64,000 nucleotides of DNA from Candidatus Saganbacteria bacterium. Lineage in GTDB: Bacteria; Margulisbacteria; WOR-1; XYC2-FULL-46-14; WPAF01. The position numbers and the translations under genes are program-made. Below the pieces are notes generated by a model. That model was not told the DNA's origin, did no database searches, and saw only the letters and a list, made by a program, of their open reading frames with translations. The first letter of the stretch is position 1. Every line of letters starts with the position of its first letter. The DNA is taken from assembly GCA_009772965.1 (NCBI GenBank), contig WPAF01000008.1, forward strand, positions 1 to 64,000. Reading direction: 5' to 3'. Below are positions 1-10,532 of this stretch, piece after piece.

Positions 1-230
1 GCTTGGAGTAGAGGTTCAATATGTGTAACTCGCTAGGGTTAGATTCTTAGATGTCTCAACGAATCACCCTAAAGTTAGGTTTTTAGATGGCTTGACAGGG
101 CACTTATTTTGGATCTTGCGGGGGGGGGGGCATCAAAAAAGAACACCAAAAACCGAGCATTTTGACACAAAAACAATTTAAAAGTGATATAATAGGCCTT
201 GTTTCATAAGATTATATCATGGAGGTAAGT

Positions 231-779
231 ATGAAAGCGTTAAAAATTGTTTCAATCGTTATAGCAATAATAGCAGTTGCTCTGGTTGGCATGGCATTTT
301 ACATGGGCCTATTTTCAACTTTAAAAATTTCCGAAATCAAAACCGAACCGATGACCATAGTTTATGAGGAATTTATTGGCCCTTACAGCGAAACCGGAAA
401 AGTATTTGGTAATCTCTATAAGACATTGAAAACTGAAAAGATAGAAACCTCACGGGGCCTTGGCATATACTTTAGCGACCCAAAAACTACCCCCCCAGAA
501 AAACAAAAAAGCCAATGCGGCGCAATACTGGGAAAAGAACAGCTCAAAATGATCCCTGAAATTGCCAAGAAGCATAAAATTAAAACAATCCCCCAAATGA
601 AAGCGCTGGCAACAGAATTGCCCATAAAAAATGTACTTTCTTACATGATCGGCCCAATGAAGGCCTACCCTGCCCTCATGAAATATGCTCAGGAAAAAGG
701 GTATAAAACCGCTCTGGCCATGGAACTTTATGACATGAGAAAGAATGTCATAATTTATTTGCTTGAGATAAAAAAATAA
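231..779 (+). CDS. Membrane-anchored GyrI-like (SOUL/TEX264-like) small-molecule-binding domain protein
   Basis: N-terminal TM helix, then a GyrI-like pattern (EFIGPYSETGKVFGNLYKTL ... GLGIYFSDPK ... MALELYD). ORF track starts at 219; the ATG at 231 is an alternative start. Confidence 0.55.
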   Translation: MKALKIVSIVIAIIAVALVGMAFYMGLFSTLKISEIKTEPMTIVYEEFIGPYSETGKVFGNLYKTLKTEKIETSRGLGIYFSDPKTTPPEKQKSQCGAILGKEQLKMIPEIAKKHKIKTIPQMKALATELPIKNVLSYMIGPMKAYPALMKYAQEKGYKTALAMELYDMRKNVIIYLLEIKK

Positions 780-795
780 GTATCAAAAGGAAAAA

Positions 796-2004
796 ATGCG
801 GTTAATCATTCCAATTAGTTTCTTGTGCTTTTTATTATCTCTGCCGGCTTTTTCTCTTACCTGGCCTGAGGCAAAAGACCTCGCGGATAAGAACAATGAA
901 CAGTTATCCTCAGCACGCCTTCAGTTAGAAACCTCCAATTGGCAATATAGGCGCTCATTTTCACCGTTTCTGCCGCAGTTATCAGCATCTGCCGGAATGA
1001 GCGAAAGCTCCTCCGTTAAATCATATTCCTACGGCCTTAGCGCCTCCCAGTCATTATTTCAAGGAATGTCAAACTATTATGGCCTGCAGTCAGCATTTGC
1101 TAATTTAAAATATTACGAATCTTCCCTTAATAAAATCGAGTCCGATGTATATTATGAAGTGCGGGGAGCTTACGTTGATTTAATAATTGCAAAACAAACA
1201 GTCGCGCTTCAGGAACAGATACTAAAATTGCGGCGCAAAAACGAAGAACTTATCAGCATGTTATACAAAAACGGAAAAGAAGATATCGGCAACAATATGC
1301 AGGCAAAAGCTGATGTTCTAGACGCGGAATTCAGTTTAAACTCTGCTAAGCGTGCTCTTTTACTTATCTGTTTAAAGCTCAGCCAGCTTTTAAGTTCAAA
1401 GATTGAAGATGCGGATAAAATTACTGAAGTTAAGCTTCCGGCTAAATCCGACTTTGAAAATCTATTAACAAATTCGCCGTCTTACCTAATGTTAAAATAC
1501 AAGCTTGAGGCCGCGGAAGCCGAACGCGCAGGCAAATATAGCGAAGTATTGCCTTCTGTTTCACTGAGCGGCAGCTGGCGAAAAAGCGGCAGTGAGTGGC
1601 TGCTTTCATCTTCATCAAAATCATGGAGCTTGAATATCTCATACAGCATATTTTCCGGCGGCAGCAATATTGCCGACCTTTTTATCGCGGGGTCTACCCT
1701 TGAAAAAGCAAAAAAAGATTTTTCATCAGGCGCGAAAGACCTTCGTTATGCCTTGGAATCAGCTTATATCGACTTGGCCAATGCCGTTGATGCGGTAAAA
1801 GTAAAAAAGAGTTTGCTTTCTGCCGCGGAAGAAAGGGCAAAAATCAGCCGCGTTAAATACATTAACGGATTGATTAATTATGATGAATGGGATCGTGTTG
1901 AAAATTTACTTATCAGCGCGCAAAAAGCCATGCTTAACCAGCAGAAATCCGCATTAATAGCTGAAGCGGCCTATTTTAAATCGTTTGGAGGAAATATAAA
2001 ATGA
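796..2004 (+). CDS. TolC-family outer membrane efflux protein
   Basis: Signal peptide, TolC-like repeats (LADKNNEQLSSARLQLE ... RAKISRVKYINGLINYDEW); overlaps the downstream adaptor by 4 bp. Confidence 0.85.
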   Translation: MRLIIPISFLCFLLSLPAFSLTWPEAKDLADKNNEQLSSARLQLETSNWQYRRSFSPFLPQLSASAGMSESSSVKSYSYGLSASQSLFQGMSNYYGLQSAFANLKYYESSLNKIESDVYYEVRGAYVDLIIAKQTVALQEQILKLRRKNEELISMLYKNGKEDIGNNMQAKADVLDAEFSLNSAKRALLLICLKLSQLLSSKIEDADKITEVKLPAKSDFENLLTNSPSYLMLKYKLEAAEAERAGKYSEVLPSVSLSGSWRKSGSEWLLSSSSKSWSLNISYSIFSGGSNIADLFIAGSTLEKAKKDFSSGAKDLRYALESAYIDLANAVDAVKVKKSLLSAAEERAKISRVKYINGLINYDEWDRVENLLISAQKAMLNQQKSALIAEAAYFKSFGGNIK

Positions 2005-2942
2005 AAATAAGAAATCTGGCGGTTTTTGTCGCAATACTTTTAATGCTTTCTTCCTGCGCCGGGAAGAAAAAGGCGGAAGAATATAAAACTGCAAAAATAA
2101 CCAGGGGAAACATTGTCGCCAATATACCAACCAGCGGGATTGTGATGCCGCGAAACCGCCTTGAAATAAAGCCTCCTATTTCTGGCCGGGTTGAAGAAGT
2201 ACTGGTCAGTGAAGGGCAAAACGTAAAGCGCAGCCAGGTTTTGCTCTGGCTTAGCTCCAACGACCGCGCCACATTGCTTGACGCGGCAAGGTCGCAGGGA
2301 GAAGAAGAATATAAAAAGTGGCAGGAAGTTTATAAGCCCGCGCCTATTGTCGCGCCAATAAACGGCTTTATCATTAAAAGAAATATCGAACCCGGCCAAT
2401 CGGTGTCGCTAAGCGACGCCGTGCTGGTAATGGCCGATAAATTGATTGTCAAAGCCCAGGTGGATGAAACTGACATCGGCAGGATACGCCTCGGCCAGCC
2501 GGTAAATATTATCCTTGATGCGTATCCCGAAAAACCCATTCGCGGAACCGTCAGCCACATTGCCTACGAAGCAAAAGTAATAAGCAACGTTGTAATGTAC
2601 GAAGTTGATGTAGCTCCACAAAGTGTGCCTTTATATTTCCGCTCCGGCATGAGCGCCACAATTGAATTTAAACAGGACGGAAGAACCAATGTTTTGCTTG
2701 TTCCCATTAATGCCGTAAAAAAACGCGGCAGCAGTTCATTTGTTTTTGTTAAAGATAAAGACAGAAAGCCCAAAGCCCAAATGGTTGAACTAGGGCTTGA
2801 AAACACTGATCATGTTGAATTGCTTTCCGGTCTAAAAGAAGGAGATGAAATATTATTGCTGCCGAATGAGGCGGCCCAGGAATTGCTTAGCCGGAGAAAT
2901 CGCGGTCCACAGTTTAATCCTTTTAACAGCCGGACAAGATAA
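2001..2942 (+). CDS. HlyD/MacA-like periplasmic adaptor lipoprotein
   Basis: Lipobox (MLSSCAG), lipoyl/barrel motifs (GRVEEVLVSEGQNVKRSQVL, APINGFIIKRNIEPGQSV). Confidence 0.88.
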   Translation: MKIRNLAVFVAILLMLSSCAGKKKAEEYKTAKITRGNIVANIPTSGIVMPRNRLEIKPPISGRVEEVLVSEGQNVKRSQVLLWLSSNDRATLLDAARSQGEEEYKKWQEVYKPAPIVAPINGFIIKRNIEPGQSVSLSDAVLVMADKLIVKAQVDETDIGRIRLGQPVNIILDAYPEKPIRGTVSHIAYEAKVISNVVMYEVDVAPQSVPLYFRSGMSATIEFKQDGRTNVLLVPINAVKKRGSSSFVFVKDKDRKPKAQMVELGLENTDHVELLSGLKEGDEILLLPNEAAQELLSRRNRGPQFNPFNSRTR

Positions 2943-2944
2943 GA

Positions 2945-4147
2945 ATGTTCAGGTATTACTTCTTTGAATCGCTGTCAGCCTTGACCACCAACAAGCTCCG
3001 ATCATTTCTTTCAATCCTCGGGGTTTTGATTGGGGTTGCGGCTGTTATTGCCATGCTTGCAATGGGAACCGGCGCGCAGAAACAAGTGGAAAAAAATCTC
3101 GCCGCCCTGGGCACAAACGTTTTATCGGTCAGGACTTCATCTTCCTCACGGGGTGTAGCTTTGGGTTCCGATTCTGTCACAAGGCTTACTTTTAGCGATA
3201 TGGATGCATTAAAGCGCATTGATGGTGTAGAAAAGGTTGTCCCCTATGTTTCAGGCAGAGGGCAAGTGGTCTACGGCGGCCGCAATTTAAACACATCAAT
3301 AATCGGGACAAACGCAGATTACCAGTATGTCCGCGATTCATTTCCTCGGGGAAGATTTTTTACTGAACCTGAAATGCGCATTCGGGCTAAAGTAGCAGTA
3401 CTGGGCAAGCAGGTTGCCGACCAGCTCTTTATGGATACAAATCCAATCGGCAAATGGATCAGGATAAACCGGATAAATTTTTTGGTAATTGGGGTTCTGC
3501 CGGAAAAAGGAATGTCCGGCTTCCGCAATGCTGACGACCAAATACTAATGCCTGTAACAACCGCCATGCAGCGTTTGCTTGGCCAGGAATATATCAGCAA
3601 TTTTGACATTAAGGTAAAAAATGCCGAATCCATTAATGCGGTACAGGAAGAAATTTTAGCTTCAATTATCCGCCTTCATCGGATTTCCGCGGCGCAGTCA
3701 GACCAAATAGAAGTCCGCAACATGGCAGACATCCAAAAAGCAGCGGGTGAGATGGCTCAAACCTTTGCGTTATTGCTCGGCTCAATTGCCGCGGTCAGCC
3801 TGCTGGTGGGAGGAATCGGCATTATGAACATAATGCTGGTAATGGTAATGGAGCGCACTCGCGAGATTGGTTTGCGAAAAGCGATCGGCGCAAAAAAACG
3901 AGATATACTTTTGCAGTTTTTAACTGAATCAATTATTATCTGCACCTTTGGCGGAATATTCGGCATTTTAATCGGCGTAATAATATCTTGGGCAATTTCA
4001 TTTTTTGCCGGATGGGCAATTGTAATTTCCAGCTGGTCGATAATACTTGCATTCTCGTTTTCGCTTGTTATCGGCTTGATTTTTGGCCTTTGGCCAGCTT
4101 GGGAAGCATCAAAACTCCAGCCAATTCAAGCGCTGAGGTATGAATAG
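2945..4147 (+). CDS. MacB/FtsX-family ABC transporter permease
   Basis: LRSFLSILGVLIGVAAVIAMLAMG N-terminus and C-terminal GIGIMNIMLVMVMERTREIGLRKAIGA motif; no fused ATPase domain. Confidence 0.9.
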   Translation: MFRYYFFESLSALTTNKLRSFLSILGVLIGVAAVIAMLAMGTGAQKQVEKNLAALGTNVLSVRTSSSSRGVALGSDSVTRLTFSDMDALKRIDGVEKVVPYVSGRGQVVYGGRNLNTSIIGTNADYQYVRDSFPRGRFFTEPEMRIRAKVAVLGKQVADQLFMDTNPIGKWIRINRINFLVIGVLPEKGMSGFRNADDQILMPVTTAMQRLLGQEYISNFDIKVKNAESINAVQEEILASIIRLHRISAAQSDQIEVRNMADIQKAAGEMAQTFALLLGSIAAVSLLVGGIGIMNIMLVMVMERTREIGLRKAIGAKKRDILLQFLTESIIICTFGGIFGILIGVIISWAISFFAGWAIVISSWSIILAFSFSLVIGLIFGLWPAWEASKLQPIQALRYE

Positions 4148-4196
4148 ATGTTGGATTCCCACGTAGGCAGGAATAATGATAGCTCCCACTCGCGTA

Positions 4197-4217
4197 GCCG
4201 AGCCTCTTAGGCTCGGC
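4197..4217. terminator. Perfect 8-bp stem hairpin between convergent genes
   Basis: GCCGAGCC-TCTTA-GGCTCGGC, between the MacB-like gene end and the convergent ORF end at 4220. Confidence 0.5.
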
Positions 4218-4219
4218 AA

Positions 4220-5083
4220 TCAGAAAAATTTAACTGTTTTTTTGGCTTCTTCCAGCCAGCTTGGTTTGCCTGACAAAGAATACTGCGCGCAAATAGTAAC
4301 TGATCTTCCTTCAAATGGCGTGTCTGTAATTGTGAATATCCCCCAATCTTCATTTAAAACATATCCTTTATACCCCTCACGTATTTGCGGATCTTCTATA
4401 TAAATTGGGATCTTTTCTCCGATCCTGATTTTGGTTTTTGGAATAATTACTTTGATTCTTGGATCCACTCCTAATTTTTGCAGCATAGGATCAGGAGGAT
4501 TAAGGATGAATCCTATCCGTTCTTCTGTTTCTACAATAAGAGGATTTCTAATATAAGTAGTAAAATTTTCTTCGTTTTTTTCCTGCATAAGCCAAAATAA
4601 TCCGGCCTTATATAATGGAGGGAAAAGCCCACCGCTTCGAAATTTTGGATTCGTCCTAAAAAAATTCAAGTGTGCCATCTGCTCGGATGCAATTATTTGC
4701 AGGTAGGCAATTGGCTCTAAATCTGGGGTTGTAAACATTAAAGTTATTATGGAGTTATTTTTACCTCTATCTATCCCGTGGTATATATAAACAATTTCAT
4801 TTTTTAATTTTACAGTGCCGATTCTCTTTTCCGGCAAAGCGGTATATCCTATTACGATGTCACAAAGGCTTTTCCCCTGTAAAGGAGTAAGCTGATATGG
4901 CGGGGCAATTAATATTTCTCTTTTCTTCTCTAGCTCTGTTCCATTTGGCCTAAACGGGGTTGCGATTAAATCCGCGGCTTTTAGAAAACCAAGCTTTAAT
5001 CTTGTTTTTGTGCCTAGATTTTTGCTCCAGTAGCTGAATGGGCCAATAGAATTCCAAGTTCTTTTAAAAGCACTAATTAGCAT
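4220..5083 (-). CDS. Hypothetical protein, possible GNAT-like region
   Basis: Long ORF; weak GNAT-like stretch (HLNFFRTNPKFRSGGLFPPLYKAGLFWLMQE ... EERIGFIL). Confidence 0.45.
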   Translation of the reverse strand: MLISAFKRTWNSIGPFSYWSKNLGTKTRLKLGFLKAADLIATPFRPNGTELEKKREILIAPPYQLTPLQGKSLCDIVIGYTALPEKRIGTVKLKNEIVYIYHGIDRGKNNSIITLMFTTPDLEPIAYLQIIASEQMAHLNFFRTNPKFRSGGLFPPLYKAGLFWLMQEKNEENFTTYIRNPLIVETEERIGFILNPPDPMLQKLGVDPRIKVIIPKTKIRIGEKIPIYIEDPQIREGYKGYVLNEDWGIFTITDTPFEGRSVTICAQYSLSGKPSWLEEAKKTVKFF

Positions 5084-5168
5084 ATCCCTATATCTTAATT
5101 TCTAAGATAGAATTTCAGTTTGAGGTAATACAATCCGTTCGCCTGTACCTTTATTTTTGGGGGGCGTC

Positions 5169-6428
5169 CTAGCAGCTAAGCTTTTTTACCGGGGATTCTT
5201 TTATGTCTCCGATTATAGTCAGGGTAAGGTATTTTTCTTGGAAGATATTTTCTGCAAGTTTGATAATATCATCAAGTGATACTTTATCAATTTTTTCAAA
5301 TAATTCCTCAATAGTTATAACCCTGTCATAATAAAACATTGATTTTGTTATATAGCTCATCCTGGATAAAGTTGATTCAAGCCCTATTACCATTGTCCCT
5401 TTATGGTGTTCTTTGGCCCTTTCAAACTCTTTCTGCGTCAGCCCCTGCTTTTTCATTTTAGTAAATTCTTTTAATATAAGCTCAATTACCTGCTCAAGAT
5501 TTTTCTTTTCGGTGCCGGCATACACATAAAAAATACCAAAATCGCGGAACGGAGAGCTGGTTGAATAAACCGCATAAGCCAATCCACGTTTTTCCCTTAC
5601 TTCCTGGAAAAGGCGGGAACTCATCGATCCGCCTAAAATCGAATCCATCAGTGAAAAAGTATAGCGGTTATCATCAATCTGGGATAACCCTTTAACCCCA
5701 AGGCAAAGGTGTATCTGTTCGGTTTTTTTATTTTTTACCTTGATCTCGCCGTTAATTTTTGGCTCCGGCTGGATTTTTTTATCCCTTTTGCCGGAAAACA
5801 TTTTAAACTGCTCCCCTACCATCTCAACAACTTTTTTATGTTCAAGGTTGCCCGCGGCCGAAACAATTACATTGTCCGGCCGATAAAGCCGTTCGCGGTA
5901 TTTAACAAATGAATCTCTTCCAAACCCGCGAATGCTTTCTTTACTGCCAATTGTTGGCAAGCCAAGCGGATGGCCGTGGAGGATGGTTTCGGCAAAAAGA
6001 TCATGGATTAGCTCGTCGGGAGTGTCTTCATACATATTGATTTCTTCAAGGATCACGCCCTTTTCCATATCAATATCTTCTTTTTTCAGCAACGGATTAA
6101 TAAATATGTCAGAAACAACATCTATTGCTTTATCTAAATGCTTATCCAATACAACCGCGTAATACATTGTTTGCTCTTTGCTGGTGTAAGCGTTGAATTT
6201 TCCGCCCACTTCATCCAATGCTTCCGCGATCTGAAAGGCCGATCTTTTTGGCGTTCCCTTAAATGCCATATGCTCGATAAAATGCGTCAGTCCTGCTTCA
6301 TCATCAAGCTCATCGCCCGATCCCGCCCCCACCATTATCCCAAAAGCCGCTGACCGCACGCTGGGAATGCTCTCGGTTATTATCTTTAGCCCATTTACAA
6401 AAACTGTTTTTTCCGCGTTAGGTATCAT
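5169..6428 (-). CDS. M16-family zinc peptidase (mitochondrial processing peptidase-like)
   Basis: Zinc motif HFIEHMAFKGT with downstream Glu (EQTMYYAVVLDKHLDKAIDVVSDI); M16 C-terminal motif REKRGLAYAVYS. Confidence 0.93.
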   Translation of the reverse strand: MIPNAEKTVFVNGLKIITESIPSVRSAAFGIMVGAGSGDELDDEAGLTHFIEHMAFKGTPKRSAFQIAEALDEVGGKFNAYTSKEQTMYYAVVLDKHLDKAIDVVSDIFINPLLKKEDIDMEKGVILEEINMYEDTPDELIHDLFAETILHGHPLGLPTIGSKESIRGFGRDSFVKYRERLYRPDNVIVSAAGNLEHKKVVEMVGEQFKMFSGKRDKKIQPEPKINGEIKVKNKKTEQIHLCLGVKGLSQIDDNRYTFSLMDSILGGSMSSRLFQEVREKRGLAYAVYSTSSPFRDFGIFYVYAGTEKKNLEQVIELILKEFTKMKKQGLTQKEFERAKEHHKGTMVIGLESTLSRMSYITKSMFYYDRVITIEELFEKIDKVSLDDIIKLAENIFQEKYLTLTIIGDIKESPVKKLSC

Positions 6429-7026
6429 AAAGACCTTCCTTTCTTATATAATTAAGCACCGTCTTGGGCACAACTTTTAAAACCGATTTCCCATCTTTAA
6501 TCTTTTTTCTGATATCCGAGGATGAAATATCTTCTTTAAGCTCCATTAAATGGATTTTATCCACCTCTTTTTCAAGCGGCGGAAATTTTACCAAACGCTT
6601 AAATGTCCTGACCTTTGTCCCCGGCCTGGTGCCAACGATAAACTCGCATAACGTAAAAAGCTCAAGCGGCTTTTTCCAGCTCAATATTTCATTAATCGAA
6701 TCAAGCCCCATGATATAAAACAATTTTACTTTTCTTTTATATTTTTTCTTAAGGTCGTTAAACGTGTCAACCGCGTAGGAAAAACCCTCACGGTCCAGTT
6801 CTAGTCTTGATGGGGAAAAATCCTTTTTATTCTTGATGGCCAATTTAACCATGTCATAACGGTGTTCTTTATCAACTACTTTATCAATGTTTTTATGGGG
6901 AGGGTTACCCGATGGCATAAAAATTATTTCAGACAGCGCGAATTCTTCTTTTGCCGCGGCCGCTAAAGCAAGATGTCCGTTGTGTATTGGGTTAAACGTC
7001 CCGCCAAGTATCCCAATCCTTTTCAT
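6418..7026 (-). CDS. nadD: Nicotinate-nucleotide adenylyltransferase
   Basis: GILGGTFNPIHNGHL nucleotide-binding motif and C-terminal SSSDIRKKIKDGKS. Confidence 0.92.
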   Translation of the reverse strand: MKRIGILGGTFNPIHNGHLALAAAAKEEFALSEIIFMPSGNPPHKNIDKVVDKEHRYDMVKLAIKNKKDFSPSRLELDREGFSYAVDTFNDLKKKYKRKVKLFYIMGLDSINEILSWKKPLELFTLCEFIVGTRPGTKVRTFKRLVKFPPLEKEVDKIHLMELKEDISSSDIRKKIKDGKSVLKVVPKTVLNYIRKEGLYDT

Positions 7027-8273
7027 ACCGCCCTAACTTGTCCGGCTCCGGAAATAACATACTTATATGAGGTAAGTTCTTTTAGCCCCATCGGCCCCCT
7101 AGCATGCAGCTTTTGGGTAGAAATACCTATTTCCGCGCCAAAGCCAAACTCGAAACCATCGGTAAATCTGGTTGACGCGTTTACATAAACCGCCGCCGCA
7201 TCAACATTGTTTGTAAAATATTTGGCTGAAACTTTATCTTTTGTAATAATCGTTTCAGAATGTTTTGTTCCATATTTATTAATATGCTCAACCGCGTCCT
7301 CAACCCCTTTTACAACCTTAACCGCGAGCACAAGCGATAAAAATTCCGTCGACCAATCATCTTCAACTGCCAGCTTGATTGTTTTATCCACCGCAAGCGC
7401 TTTTTCATCGCCGCGTATTTCAACATTGGCATTTCTTAGCCGGGCATATATCATCGGTAAAAACTTTGCCGCAATAGCTTCATCAACCAGCAAAGATTCA
7501 ACAGCGTTACAAACTGACGGGCGGGAACACTTGGCGTTTAAAACTATTTCCGCCGCCATTTTTAAATCCGCCGTTTTTTCAACATAGGCGTGGCAATTCC
7601 CCTCCCCTGTTTCAATTGTCGGGATCAACGATTTTTGCACAACCGTTTGGATTAAACTTTTTCCTCCGCGAGGGATAAGCACATCGATATATTCCCTTAG
7701 CTTCATAAAATATTCAGCGGAATCGCGGGAGGTATCCTCAATCAACTGGATTGAGCCGTCGGGAATGCCGGCCTTATATGCCGCCTCGCGAATAATTTTT
7801 GTAAGCATGATATTTGAATTGATGGCGTCCGTGCCGCCGCGCAGGATTACTGCATTGCCTGATTTTAAACATAATGCCGCCGAATCAACTGTCACATTCG
7901 GCCTTGCCTCATAAATTATTCCAACCACCCCAAGCGGCACTCTCACTTTTTTGATTTTTAAACCGTTAGGCCGCCGCCATTCTGAAATAATTTCCCCTAT
8001 CGGGTCGGCTAAATTTTTTATGGTATAAAGCCCCTCCACCATTCCCTTAATACGGCTGCCATCCAAAGCCAACCTATCAAGCAAGCCCTTGGACAATCCT
8101 TTTTTTTCTCCGGCTTCAAGGTCAATTGAATTTGATTCAATAATATCTTTCGCGTTTTTTTCAAGCTGGGAAGCAATGCTAGAAAGCGCGTCATCTTTTA
8201 TTTTTGCAGGGACATTCGCCAATTTTCTTGAAGCAAATTTCGCCGCCTGCGCTTTTTCTAATACTTCGTTCAT
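7023..8273 (-). CDS. proA: Gamma-glutamyl phosphate reductase
   Basis: ProA signatures (VDVLIPRGGKSLIQTVV, IETGEGNCHAYVE, VNASTRFTDGFEFGFGAEIGISTQKLHARGPMGL). Likely start MNEVLEKAQ at 8273; ORF track extends to 8324. Confidence 0.95.
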   Translation of the reverse strand: MNEVLEKAQAAKFASRKLANVPAKIKDDALSSIASQLEKNAKDIIESNSIDLEAGEKKGLSKGLLDRLALDGSRIKGMVEGLYTIKNLADPIGEIISEWRRPNGLKIKKVRVPLGVVGIIYEARPNVTVDSAALCLKSGNAVILRGGTDAINSNIMLTKIIREAAYKAGIPDGSIQLIEDTSRDSAEYFMKLREYIDVLIPRGGKSLIQTVVQKSLIPTIETGEGNCHAYVEKTADLKMAAEIVLNAKCSRPSVCNAVESLLVDEAIAAKFLPMIYARLRNANVEIRGDEKALAVDKTIKLAVEDDWSTEFLSLVLAVKVVKGVEDAVEHINKYGTKHSETIITKDKVSAKYFTNNVDAAAVYVNASTRFTDGFEFGFGAEIGISTQKLHARGPMGLKELTSYKYVISGAGQVRAV

Positions 8274-8274
8274 C

Positions 8275-9051
8275 TTATTTTCCTTTCGGCAGAAACATTG
8301 TGCCGACATTTTCACCGTTAACAATCTTATTTATAACCCCTTGCATCCTGCCGTGGGCGATAACCATTGGAATTTTAGCTTTAAGACATATCTTTGCCGC
8401 TTCAATTTTGGTCGCCATCCCGCCGGTCCCGACCCGGGTGGCAGAATGGCCGGCCGCGGCGGTCACCTTTTGATCAATCTCTTCGATCACGTCCGCTTTG
8501 AACTCCACCCCTTCATCAGTTTTCATATAGAACCCGTCAACATCGGTTAATAGGAGAAGCAAATTAGCTTTAATAAGCTCCGCAACCATCGCAGAAAGGT
8601 TGTCGTTGTCCCCGAATTTAATCTCTTCTACCGCCACTGTGTCATTTTCGTTGACGATAGGAACAACATTTTCTTCAAGCAGTTTGGTAAGTGTGTTTCT
8701 GGCGTTAAGATACCGTTCTTTGTTTTCAATAGCATCGCGAGTCAAAAGGATTTGGGCAACCGTGATGCCGTAGGATTCAAAGGCCTTTTCGTATTGCCGC
8801 ATCAGGATTGACTGGCCTATTGCCGCCGCCGCTTGCTTTTCAGGAATTGATTTTGGTTTTGATTTTAAATTTAATTTTTCTGCGCCAGTCGCCACCGCAC
8901 CTGAAGTGACAATGATGAGCTTGATATTATTTTTTATTATCTCTTTAAATTCTGATACTAAGCGGAAAAGGTTTGCGATGTCCAGCTTGCCTTCTTTGGT
9001 TGTTAAAGTGGAGGATCCTATTTTTACGACAACAGTTTTGTAATTGGCCAT
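8275..9051 (-). CDS. proB: Glutamate 5-kinase (no PUA domain)
   Basis: VVVKIGSSTLT, VTSGAVATGAEKL, FGDNDNLSAMVAELIKANLLLLLTDVDG, GTGGMATKIEAA. Confidence 0.94.
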   Translation of the reverse strand: MANYKTVVVKIGSSTLTTKEGKLDIANLFRLVSEFKEIIKNNIKLIIVTSGAVATGAEKLNLKSKPKSIPEKQAAAAIGQSILMRQYEKAFESYGITVAQILLTRDAIENKERYLNARNTLTKLLEENVVPIVNENDTVAVEEIKFGDNDNLSAMVAELIKANLLLLLTDVDGFYMKTDEGVEFKADVIEEIDQKVTAAAGHSATRVGTGGMATKIEAAKICLKAKIPMVIAHGRMQGVINKIVNGENVGTMFLPKGK

Positions 9052-9072
9052 TTGCCAGTATTTTAGCAGAAA

Positions 9073-9318
9073 TTAGGCGGCAGGTAAAACAGATACTCGT
9101 TTTCTGGATTCAAAAGTCACAATTCCGGAAATGGTGGCAAAAAGCGTGTGGTCAGACCCAAGCCCGACATTTTTGCCGGGATAAAACCTTGTCCCTTTTT
9201 GCCGTAAAATTATTGAGCCGGCCGGGACAAATTGTCCGCCGTAGGTCTTTACTCCAAGCCTTTGGGAATTGGAGTCCCTGCCGTTTCGGCTTGTACTGCC
9301 TGCTTTTTTGTGTGCCAC
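9073..9318 (-). CDS. rpmA: 50S ribosomal protein L27
   Basis: [29 protein letters not shown]. Confidence 0.98.
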   Translation of the reverse strand: MAHKKAGSTSRNGRDSNSQRLGVKTYGGQFVPAGSIILRQKGTRFYPGKNVGLGSDHTLFATISGIVTFESRKRVSVLPAA

Positions 9319-9629
9319 TAGAGAGAAACCTCCTCTATTACAACCTGGGTATAATTCTGGCGATGCCCTTTCTTTTTATGGTAATTTGTTTTATGGCGGT
9401 ACTTATAGCTGATAACTTTTTTGTCTTTATATTCCTTAAGCACTTTGGCCTCTACTTTTGCCTGGGTAAGATAAGGCATACCGATTTCAATTTTATCATC
9501 CGCGGAAATCAACAGCACCTTATCAAATACAATTTTTTCTTCAGGAGATTTACTGAGTAATTCAACATCAATAATATCGCCTTTATTTACTTTATACTGC
9601 TTATTGCCTGATTCGATTATTGCGTACAT
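9318..9629 (-). CDS. rplU: 50S ribosomal protein L21
   Basis: [20 protein letters not shown] ... [20 protein letters not shown]-type C-terminus, directly upstream of rpmA. Confidence 0.97.
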   Translation of the reverse strand: MYAIIESGNKQYKVNKGDIIDVELLSKSPEEKIVFDKVLLISADDKIEIGMPYLTQAKVEAKVLKEYKDKKVISYKYRHKTNYHKKKGHRQNYTQVVIEEVSL

Positions 9630-9692
9630 ATCTTATAAATTATACAAAAAATCGCTAAAATTGTCAAATACCCGCATTGAGTTACCAAGCGC

Positions 9693-10514
9693 TTATTCAA
9701 TGAGCCTTCCATAAACATCTATCCCCAAACTACATAGATCCCTTTCTTCTATTATAATTTGGACTTTTCTTGGTCCTTCAAAATCAGGCCTTTGGTCTGA
9801 TATTTCTTCCCTTTCCTTTATAATCTTTATTTCAACTCCGCGCAAAACAATTGCAGTACGCCTTTCCAAAAGGTTCTTTATTCCGCTTGAAAGCTCTTTT
9901 TTCCGAGCTGAGCATATTTTAATATTGATTCCCAATACTATTCCATCCAGTTTTTCTTCGTCAATTCTTCCTTCAATAAAAGCTTTCTTGGCTCTTTCCC
10001 AAGCCCCATTAATTGACCTAATTACCTTATCTATTTCTTTGATTTCCTCTCTTTTGCGCTGAATGGGAGCAGATCCGCATTTTAAAACATCAACACTTAC
10101 TTCGGTTAGCGGAAGTTCGCTCCTATATATCCTAATCCTTGCTATCCTGCCAAATGCTATACCAGCTACTTCCATAGTAGCTGCCCCTGCCACGGGTCCA
10201 TTCACTTTTATTGACTTGGGGATAGAAAGAGAAATATTCCCTTTATCATCGGGCTTAAAACCCAAAAGCGCATGCTTAATATCGCCATTAACAATATTTA
10301 CGCGTAATTTTTTACCCACTAACTGCAGCACCACATCTTTTAATTCCGCCCCAATTATATTAATACCCGACAATCTAGCCATTGATAATAACAGATTTAT
10401 GTTTGGCACACTGCTTCTTTTTGTTATTAATTGATCCCTTGTATATGAATGAATTTGTCCGCCTAGTGATAATGAACCTGTGTTTGGAATTCTGTTTGTA
10501 CCTGAAATATCCAT
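9693..10514 (-). CDS. Hypothetical protein
   Basis: Long ORF, no family recognised. Confidence 0.5.
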   Translation of the reverse strand: MDISGTNRIPNTGSLSLGGQIHSYTRDQLITKRSSVPNINLLLSMARLSGINIIGAELKDVVLQLVGKKLRVNIVNGDIKHALLGFKPDDKGNISLSIPKSIKVNGPVAGAATMEVAGIAFGRIARIRIYRSELPLTEVSVDVLKCGSAPIQRKREEIKEIDKVIRSINGAWERAKKAFIEGRIDEEKLDGIVLGINIKICSARKKELSSGIKNLLERRTAIVLRGVEIKIIKEREEISDQRPDFEGPRKVQIIIEERDLCSLGIDVYGRLIE

Positions 10515-10532
10515 AATTTCTCCTTTTTTTTC

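Noticed and set aside
33-92. Imperfect 36-bp tandem repeat (ctagggttagattcttagatg / ctaaagttaggtttttagatg) as a CRISPR or phase-variable array
   Set aside because: Only two degenerate units at the window edge; not enough to call an array. The G-run at about 120 may be a sequencing-prone homopolymer.
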